Below, piece after piece: positions 22,501-29,287 of a stretch of DNA of 29,287 bases. A model generated the notes under the pieces. It worked only from the letters and a program-made list of their open reading frames with translations. It was not told the DNA's origin and did not search any database. The stretch is from the NCBI GenBank assembly GCA_008931825.1, contig QXVZ01024123.1, positions 1 through 29,287 on the forward strand. Reading direction: 5' to 3'. This DNA is from Phallusia fumigata (Eukaryota; Chordata; Ascidiacea; Phlebobranchia; Ascidiidae). Every line of letters begins with the position of its first letter. Position 1 is the stretch's first letter. The position numbers were made by a program, and so were the translations under genes.

Positions 22501-25282
22501 ATATTGTTAAAATTTGGTTGCAATGCAAAAAGATTTGTATCCAATATATTTTTCATGTATTTAAAAGTTTTAATATTGCTATTATGCTATGAAGAGATAC
22601 AGTGTGTGTGTTTGTGCAACAATATCGCAAATATTATTGTGCGCATACCATAAAGAAACATACCCTAAAAAAACAATCTCGTTGCTGGAAAATGTAGCAG
22701 AACAAGAGTTTTGCATAAAACTGGGCTGCCTTGAAGGATATTGGCAATGAAAACATTGCAAATGAACTGGATTGGTGTGTGATTTAAAAACATTTCTATG
22801 GCCTGTGACAAGTTTCTTTATGGCAACACTTCATGGCATAAAGTGACAACACATCAGGCAGGCCTGATGTAAGATATATCTAAAGGAAGTCTAAAACAAA
22901 ATTCCAGACAGTGTACAGAATATATATAAGTCTGTTTGGGTTTATAAGAATAAAATTAGGATGTGTTAAAGACCAGACCAATTTATAAACATCTTACCAA
23001 TGATTTGCAGTTGTTCAAATCAAGTGTATTTTGTAGAGCAGTTTTGGCTGCTTTGTACGGCTCCCAGGCTTCAGAAAGATTTACAATGTGCCCCATGTAG
23101 ATGCTTATCACCTGTACAAACACAATAATTTTATCCCACTAGCACCTATCACATACATTTTTCTGTGTGCAAATGAAGTTTACCAACAAACTTAAGTCGA
23201 CTAAAAATTCCATTTACTGTTTTTTAGACTTTGATCAGTTTAGACCAGTGTGTCTCAACCGGGGGTCCACAACATGTTTTTAGGGGGTCATTGGCAACTT
23301 CTGACTACACATGATAGTAGATTAATCTACTATCAAGATTTAAAAAAATATTCTTGCAGACTTTTTAAATGGGAAACAATATCACATTGTGTCAGGACCT
23401 GCCATTTTGATGTAACATAGATTGATTGCAACACAGAACACAGTCTTATATCATATCTGATAGCTTGCCAGATAATCAGGCATGAGTTTCGCTTACACTT
23501 AGGACATAAGACGTATATACATATAGAATGCATACAAAGGAACACAGGCCATGCTTGACTTGACCGAAATATTTTCGGTTCGTGATTACTTTGTCGGCAT
23601 CAAAAACCAGGACTTAAATGAACTTTACAGGCATTACATTATCTAGAGACACAATTTTCAATCAATATGTGAAAATGATATTGTACAACTTCAAATTATT
23701 TTGTAGTTTTCTGTGGTAAAAAACTCACCCAGTTGTCAGGAAAGTATTTGTCTACGATCTCTCTCATTTTGGCTTGTTCCGTGTTCAGAATTATAGCATC
23801 AAAATATAGGATTACATACAGCATTGATGCCTGGTTGGCCAAAGCTGTACTCCTGTGTTCTGGCAGTGGATAAGCTGCAACCTGCCATAAAACCAGGGTA
23901 GTTACAGCACAGATTGCAGCTTGTTTTGTAACAAACAGTTTTTTTTTGCTTTTCGATTTATATGGCCCTCTTGTAGGTTTGCAGCAACGGGCTTGCCCCA
24001 AAAAAATGTCAGGCTGATGGAAAGTTTGATACCATTGCTAAGTTTTTTAAGAAATGAATTGAAACTTCAAACCATTGTTTGGAAATCAAAGAAAAGCTAA
24101 TCAGTTTCTCTGATGATATTAGTAAATACAAAAAAACACATCGCACCTGACCATACACATCATCTGATCGAAGTCTTCCAATAATCATTTTCACAAAGAC
24201 CTGGTTAACCGCAACCCTTGAAAAATATGCTTCAGGGTAATTTGGTGGACGCTTTGCTCCAGGTTGTGATGAAAATCCAGTGCTCCTTAGCAACTTGCAA
24301 ACATCATCAATATTGCTATCAGAACCAGCACCTTTTGCAGCACCACTGTGTATTTAAGGGCAATAGTATGAGTTGAGTTAAGTTTATTTCGCTTGGTGAT
24401 AGAAATCGTAGCGACACAATTGCACTAAAACATGTGGGAACCCACATTACCTGTATCTGTAGTAGGACACAAGCATTCTTTCCCTTACTAAGCCTTCAAT
24501 TTTCATGTCAACAAGTAACAGCATCACACCATAAAGAAAAAGTGCTTCACACTAAACAATATGAATCTAAATTTAGGTAGGGGGAGTAGTGCTGTTCACT
24601 TTGAATGTAACAGCTTACGAAAATAACTACAGACTATCCTGCTCTACAAACCAGGTTCTCATTTAATAATGAACATGTGTAACTCTCTGTTCAGTTGTAC
24701 ACATACCATAAGTTGCTTTCCTTCTGTGTTAACCAGCACAGATTCTAATGTTTGTTGTATGTATACACCCTCACTTAATTCGTCCAAAAATCTGAAAAGT
24801 AGTGCAGTATTAAAAAGCTTGTAGCTTGATTGGCAAAAATATCTGTAACGTTTTTTCGCAAAACGTGGAAACATGATATACATACCTGTTCAAGTCAGTT
24901 ACATATTTGTGGATGCTTTCAAAGGCAAGATAGAATCTTGTTAACATTGGCAAATGATTTTCACGAAACTCATCGTCAACATCTTGCAACTGTTCACTTT
25001 GTTCAATCCTGTTTTCAAAGTACTCTGCAGTCTTGAAGTATCCAAAATCATAAATAATGCTACCTAAAAATCAAAGCATTATGACTTTGCTTGTGTTTAT
25101 GTGTGTAAAAATTTGATGTTTTTACCATATTTTGCATTTCCTGTTTTGCCTTCTAGTTTAAACACTGGTGGAATAAAATCCGATAATCTTAAAAGTTCAG
25201 CAATGACAGCATTTCCCCGACTGACAAGACGCAACAAACTTTGTCCACAAATGTTGTTTTCAGCTAAAAAATCTTGAGCCAT
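13560..25282 (-). CDS. WASHC5: WASH complex subunit 5 (strumpellin); internal exons missing at an assembly gap
   Basis: Strumpellin is a core subunit of the WASH complex, which activates Arp2/3 on endosomes for retromer-linked sorting. Coding exons in transcript order: 25126-25282, 24886-25063, 24707-24791, 24451-24551, 24147-24345, 23729-23881, 22998-23111, 19281-19452, 18866-18990, 18498-18627, 18195-18343, 17944-18077, 17580-17766, 17261-17401, 16914-17096, 16521-16598, 16356-16457, 15957-16081, 15777-15860, 14881-15062, then after a gap 13850-14009, 13674-13761 and 13560-13619. All junctions are GT-AG and keep phase. Hallmarks include [83 protein letters not shown] and, near the C-terminus, [10 protein letters not shown]. 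The visible exons give about 1,028 residues; human has 1,159, and the missing ~130 (after STKLIG, before GLIPKK) coincide with the N at 14667. A duplicated, partial copy of exon 14881-15062 lies at 15384-15454. A CAG lies 18 bases upstream of the ATG. Confidence 0.95.
14211..14411 (-). other. Unexplained open reading frame within the WASHC5 gap region
   Basis: The minus frame is open from about 14465 down to a stop at 14211, giving about 84 codons (ATG at 14411). It contains [20 protein letters not shown] and later [12 protein letters not shown] and [15 protein letters not shown]. Its composition looks more protein-like than other orphan frames here, but it does not match the strumpellin segment expected at this place and I recognise no family. 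It lies in the contig left of the N at 14667, between WASHC5 exons. It could be an exon of another gene, a remnant, or chance. Confidence 0.25.
14667..14667. other. Ambiguous base marking a probable contig join
   Basis: A single N interrupts otherwise clean sequence. The WASHC5 coding sequence resumes about 130 residues later on the other side, so the N probably stands for a collapsed gap. Confidence 0.7.
14992..15382. repeat. Copy A of a ~390-bp direct duplication
   Basis: This matches copy B at 15384-15769 end to end, with about 21 substitutions and one 5-base indel by manual comparison. It covers the 5' part of one WASHC5 exon plus the neighbouring intron up to just before the exon at 15777. 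Confidence 0.9.
15383..15383. other. Ambiguous base at the junction of the duplicate copies
   Basis: The N lies exactly between copies A and B, marking a contig boundary where overlapping ends were not merged. Confidence 0.85.
15384..15769. repeat. Copy B of the ~390-bp duplication, with a truncated WASHC5 exon
   Basis: The second copy carries exon sequence 15384-15454 ([20 protein letters not shown] followed by IVR) that stops abruptly at the N. Two base differences from copy A fall in the coding part and both are synonymous (CTG/CTT Leu and GAA/GAG Glu). This fits a second allele rather than a decaying exon. Confidence 0.85.
20179..22500 (+). CDS. Unrecognised multi-pass membrane glycoprotein, nested gene
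   Basis: Six exons join with consistent phase and GT-AG sites: 20179-20386, 20612-20695, 20757-20833, 21186-21357, 21529-21755 and 21904-22500, giving 454 residues. Hydrophobic segments lie near residues 32-55 ([14 protein letters not shown]), 74-95 ([20 protein letters not shown]), 131-152 ([20 protein letters not shown]), 160-190, 206-230 ([20 protein letters not shown]) and 383-405 ([20 protein letters not shown]). Between the last two is a Cys-containing stretch of about 150 residues with N-glycosylation motifs NST (257), NCS (290) and NYT (310), probably extracytoplasmic. A strongly basic tail ends in VVKAVSRRR. Residues 97-130 are a Lys/Pro-rich loop. I recognise no family. The start at 20179 has a reasonable AAAATG context, but an upstream exon cannot be excluded. 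Confidence 0.7.
22949..22954 (+). terminator. Likely polyadenylation signal of the nested gene
   Basis: An AATAAA hexamer about 450 bases beyond the nested gene's stop and 44 bases before the next WASHC5 exon. If used, the nested transcript would end at or just before that exon. Confidence 0.45.
23240..23345 (+). mobile_element. Possible hAT-like fragment with a palindrome
   Basis: The string CCAGTGTGTCTCAACCGGGG, followed by GTCCAC and TTTTTAGGGGGTCATTGGCAAC, resembles the CAGTGGTTCTCAACC-type termini of hAT elements. A perfect 24-base palindrome lies about 55 bases downstream at 23312-23335. No transposase is present. It sits within a WASHC5 intron. Confidence 0.3.
23312..23335. repeat. 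Perfect 24-base palindrome
   Basis: The left arm TGATAGTAGATT is followed directly by its reverse complement, with no loop. It would form a cruciform, or a hairpin in the WASHC5 pre-mRNA. Confidence 0.9.
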
Positions 25283-26405
25283 ATTAAAATACTCAATCCT
25301 CTGAAGAACATTTGGGTTTATTTTAAAGGAAGCAACATTAACTAAATTTCAAAACTTTTGGTTGCTTTAAAATATAAGACACAGTAAAATGTACACAAGA
25401 TAACTGTAAAAACAAGCCAAACCACACACACATTCCGACAACCCGGTTCAGCGATTCTTGACGGTTTGTAAGCCTTGCCTAATATAAACTACAAATTTAT
25501 TGACTGAACATCAATACAAAAGTAAGTTTCTACACACTACAAAAAAATCAAGAACCTCTGCCTTTCTGCCAAACTGCCGAAAAACTTTTCGTGGCGTCAA
25601 AATGCGGGGGTTCCCCGAATATTTTTTTAACGTATTTTTTCCTTGCGCTGAAATATTATGTTCTCTAGCTATTACTAATAATGGCATTTTTTAATACCAT
25701 CTGGCATTCAACCTGACGTGTTTGGTGTTAAAATATTCTGCTTTTTTATTCTTGGACCCAAATCGAACACAAAAGATTATGAATCAGCGTATTAAATGTA
25801 AACGCAATATAACTATTCCTTGTTTCTCAAACACACTATTCGAAAACGGAAAGTGTACGACTTTTAAAACATTAAGCATTGTGAACATTATGTATCCAAT
25901 TAAAATGGGGCACAATTTTAAAATATAAAAGCAATAGACAAATAGGCACCGCACATATTCCACTCTATCAATAGGTAAAACTGCAAAAAAAAGCAAGAAT
26001 GACAGTGGAATCTTATTAAGTATATTTTAAGCAAACGGTAAAGAACTTTAATTTGCAAATAAAGCACTCATTCGAGACTTAAAATACGATTTTTAAACAG
26101 GCCGCATAAGCAGTGGCGAATTTGAACGTAAGTGCAACCAAAAGATGCTCTATGCAACGTTAAATTGAAGTGTGTTTTTGGTCACAAACTGGGTGTCAGT
26201 ATGGCTGCAATAGAATTTTTAGGACGCGGCAGTTCACAGTAGACCCACAGAAATCTGTGACTGCAGCATCAATGAGCAAATGAGTTAAAAACAGTAACGG
26301 ACTACAACATTTGGCAAGGAGCATGAGGTCAAGTGGTTTCACTGTTAGCTGCGGATACCACTTTAAAAGGTTCACTTGGATTTGGCACAAGCACAGGTTT
26401 AGTCA
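25283..26405. other. Intergenic region between ANKS3 and WASHC5
   Basis: About 1.1 kb separates the ANKS3 stop (26406) from the WASHC5 start (25282); both genes are on the minus strand. The WASHC5 promoter should be here. Open frames at 25500-25694, 25722-25928, 25784-25996 and 26196-26390 are A+T-driven and unrecognisable. A minus-strand acceptor-like TTCTTCAG ends at 25301. Confidence 0.5.
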
Positions 26406-29186
26406 TCACCCAGGCGTCGTTGTATTGCTTTTAGCTGTTGCGACTGGGACATTTTTCCAGCTTGACCGTTGAAGAGTGCTCTGCATTTTGTGCATCAAAT
26501 CACTGCAGAAAAGAAACACTTGCTTAAAAGATTTGTAACTAACTTTTTTTCAAGTCAAATCTCTTTGTAATAAGTCAACTGTTCAATTTGGGATTAGAAC
26601 AGAAACCAAAAGTTTTCTCTCAATTCAAGTTCAGGGCAATTTTACCTTTGTTATGCTGACCTACACACAAAACCTCCTGCAACAATGGTGTTATAGTTTT
26701 GCTATCTTAACGTAAGTCCAACTTACTTTGAATGATGTGCAACTGCTGCCAACTCTTGAACATGTTTAATCAGATTGTCATGCTTCTGGAGGAAAAAATA
26801 AATTAAGTCACAGTGTATTCCAGTATTTTCCTGCATAAAAAGACGCTTACCCTTCGTTGATTATTTGCACCGCCTCTGTTTGCATTTGGATTGTGTTCTG
26901 GATGTAAGTTTAGAGCATGTAGTCTGTGTACAAAAAATCGTTGATGAAAAGGCTTTCAAACTTTGGAAATCACAATTGGTGAAAATCTCACTATACTGGT
27001 ATCCACTTGTTTTAATACAAACAACTTTTTTTTACGCATATTCACACATGGAAAGCTAATGTGTGGCACAAAGTCACAGACTTCAGGAAAAAACTCTAGC
27101 AAGGTAGTTTATGGCTAAATCTTACTCATTTAAACACTTTTACTCAATAGAACAAAAAACCAACTTCAACTGTTCCACAGTTTCCAGCAGCTGTGCTTGT
27201 GAGGATGTGCACTTGTCTGTCCACCTTCTTAGATTTGACCAAGTTTCCTTATACTCCATTAAACAGCTCTCAGCCACCTGCCTCAGTTCATGTTCATTGG
27301 CCACTTGTGCAGACAAATCCTCTTTTTCTTCTTTTACCTATGTGTGACAACAACAATTGTTTGCCAGGTTACATTTTTCAGTTTACCCGGTTTTCCTTTT
27401 CTATGCACAAAACAATGCTCCACTCAATATCACAGTGCAGTGATAGTGAAACATAAAGTGTTACATCCGAGCATTAGTTTAAATTCTGTAAGGATGATTT
27501 TTAGTGATGTTTTGCATCAAGCAGCAACTGTACACTTAATGTGGTAATGAGGATCTGTGTGTTTAGAGATTTACACTTTTTAATCACTGAAAGAACATTA
27601 GACTTTCGGACACTGGGATAGTGGTAACATTTTAATCTGAACTACCAACATGAGGGATATTAAAATATCTTTGTCCGGTGGTCAACACAGGCAACAAAAA
27701 TTGGCTATAATAGTTTTGAGTGGGGGAGTTCTATTCATGAATTGTTTGTTTCTAAATACTTACTCTATTTAGATCAATAAGCAAAGACTGCATCTTGGCA
27801 TTCAAAGTGTCCGCATAGATGTTTTCCGCAGCATCCGATATGCTTGCTTGAATTTCACTTGAAAGTCTTGAGATGGCTGACACCATCTTCCGACGAGGCC
27901 CAAATAAACTGAATAAGATGCAATAAATTAATTATTTAAGTACAATTTACATGAACCTTGATACACAAAAACCTATGTTAGTAAATTATGCTTTTGAATA
28001 TTTAGGGCAAAACATAGATCTAAAAGAAAAAGGGGGATGAAAGAAAGAAAAATGCATAAAAATATAGAAAACGGTAAAAATTTAACCATAAAACAATAAA
28101 CTTTTGAAACCATTAGACTTACTCAACGCCAATTTCCTTCAAGTCCACTTCAGACAATGTAAGAAACACATGAAGGTCAATATCTTGGTCTTTAAACTTA
28201 ACATAATGTTTGCTGCAGCCAATTTCTTTTAATAATGATTCCAGGTCCTTGAAAACAGAAGGTGGATACAGGTGATACTTGGTAAAAATTAAAAACAGAA
28301 GGTGGATACAGGTGATACTTGGTAAAAATACATGAAAAAAACAATACAATACAGTACATAGTTTGTTAAATCATTAATTTTGTTGATGATAACAATTCAT
28401 GGGCAGCAGTCACAGTAACCCACAATATGTGGCACATGCCTTCAAACTTGCAGTTAATATAACAAGCAGGTACCAAACATTACATGTGTATTTACCAAAT
28501 GTTCATCAGTGGACAAACTACATTGCTACTTACTTTAGGCCCTTCCCATTTGATAGGCTTTGGTGCTTCAGCAGGAAATGGGTTGTCTTGCATGACTGGA
28601 ATTGCATACAAAATCATTTTATCTGGCACTCCCAGTAGTAAATATCTTATTCTTTTTACTTACAAAATGGTACTGCTGCATGTGGCTGGGGCTTGCCACT
28701 AGGGTCCAACCCAGTCATTTGAGCAAAGGCCATGGGGCCATCGTGTATACTGGGCCCTGACCTTCCACATGGATTGCCACCTGGCTTCTGGTTAGAGTTG
28801 TTTTGGGGATAGCCTAAAACCATAGGTAACTTTTTTGAAACCTTAGGGTATGCACAGAATTGGAAGATGGAATCAACCAGGCATGCACAGAAATAAATTT
28901 TAAGCCGGCCTATGCCCCAGGCCTGAAACTGTTGAAATATCAAAGCAAAGTGATCCTACAGAGCCACCAATGCATTGAAACAAAACTCGATTTTTTAGTG
29001 CCTAGTTTTAGGTATGTTTGTTAAGTTTAATGGTTATGGGAACACACATATACCTTTTTTGTTTCCTGTTTGCCTTCTTTTTGGTTTGAATTGTTCAATT
29101 GCCCGCACAATGTTAATGTGGCCATATACCTTTGCCAGGGATCGAGCATTGTCACCATTGAAATCTAATTTAGATATATCCACTCC
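26406..29186 (-). CDS. ANKS3: Ankyrin repeat and SAM domain protein 3, 3' part (5' end outside the window)
   Basis: Nine exons are visible in transcript order: 29054-29186, 28664-28813, 28534-28595, 28123-28247, 27764-27908, 27144-27337, 26851-26923, 26727-26785 and 26406-26502, encoding about 345 residues. The first holds the end of the ankyrin repeats (LDFNGDNARSLAKVYGHINI). The next has the family motif SIHDGPMAFAQMTGL. The SAM domain spans DLESLLKEIGCSKHYV through LHVFLTLSEVDLKEIG and LFGPRRKM. A coiled-coil tail follows, ending near QRSSWKNVP (WKN where human has WRE). ANKS3 partners ANKS6, NEK8 and BICC1 at cilia and is linked to laterality and kidney disease. Human ANKS3 has about 656 residues, so roughly half lies to the right. 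The donor at 27142 (GA|GTAAAA) was chosen over a nearer weak GT because only it keeps the frame open. Confidence 0.9.
28252..28329 (+). repeat. Perfect 38-bp tandem duplication beside the SAM exon
   Basis: Bases 28252-28289 and 28292-28329 are identical, with a 2-base spacer. They begin three bases upstream (in transcript sense) of the acceptor AG for the ANKS3 SAM exon, so the pyrimidine-rich part of that acceptor is duplicated. The distal copy lacks a usable AG, so splicing should not change. Confidence 0.95.
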
Positions 29187-29287
29187 CTAAAAACAATGAT
29201 GGTAAAAATTACAAAACAATGCTGCCAGAAAGGCCACACAATCTTGTAAATCATTTGGCAATACCATTGGTTTAATAGTATCTCGAA
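29187..29287 (-). other. ANKS3 intron, running off the window
   Basis: Sequence upstream (in transcript sense) of the acceptor at 29187-29188. I see no further exon before the window ends. Confidence 0.6.

Larger units (their letters stand above)
19453..22997 (-). other. Large WASHC5 intron hosting a gene on the opposite strand
   Basis: At 3.5 kb this is by far the largest WASHC5 intron. It runs from the donor after the exon at 22998-23111 to the acceptor before the exon at 19281-19452. The nested plus-strand gene occupies 20179-22500. The remaining 19453-20178 and 22501-22997 are A+T-rich without recognisable features, apart from the polyadenylation signal noted at 22949. Confidence 0.85.

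Noticed and set aside
27144-27170. Earlier donor (GTTTTTT) for the ANKS3 coiled-coil exon
   Set aside because: It puts the next exon in a frame with a stop; the donor GTAAAA further on keeps the frame open.
1-29287. CRISPR arrays, operons of bacterial type, prophage or toxin-antitoxin genes
   Set aside because: Exon-intron structure and animal protein families throughout; no regularly spaced identical repeats.

Overview
This is a eukaryotic, metazoan nuclear window. It is A+T-rich and has short, mostly canonical GT-AG introns and compact intergenic gaps. The proteins look animal and chordate-like: an outer-arm dynein light chain, strumpellin and ANKS3. Three further signs fit a tunicate such as Ciona: strong 3' splice sites lie a few bases upstream of several start codons with no obvious donor (as with spliced-leader acceptors), two apparent haplotype copies differ at about 5% of sites, and some genes are intronless next to intron-rich ones. 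The tunicate assignment is an inference. No gene looks bacterial, viral or recently transferred.

Layout: (1) 1-1347, no gene I can support. (2) 1348-2988 (+), DNAL1 in eight coding exons. (3) About 3180-4450, a repeat-rich gap with degenerate ~120-bp tandem units and a run of 38 G. (4) 4481-7048 (-), WDR36/UTP21 in one exon. (5) 8240-10297 (+), LETM1 in one exon, divergent from WDR36. (6) 10883-13432 (+), POLR3F in eight exons, one intron being GC-AG. (7) 13560-25282 (-), WASHC5 (strumpellin), 23 recognisable exons, with two assembly breaks (single N at 14667 and 15383), a 390-bp apparent false duplication and about 130 missing residues. (8) 20179-22500 (+), an unrecognised six-exon multi-pass membrane protein nested inside a 3.5-kb WASHC5 intron on the opposite strand. 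(9) 26406-29186 (-), the C-terminal two thirds or so of ANKS3; its 5' exons lie beyond the right edge.

The genes are mostly unrelated housekeeping functions: ribosome biogenesis (WDR36), mitochondrial cation exchange (LETM1), Pol III transcription (POLR3F), endosomal actin (WASHC5) and cilia (DNAL1, ANKS3). I see no multi-gene system acting as a unit. The parts most worth following up are the nested membrane-protein gene, the splice-acceptor pattern at gene starts, the GC-AG intron, and the assembly problem inside WASHC5. Exon joins were made by hand by matching reading-frame phase, splice sites and similarity to recalled family sequences; no search was run.
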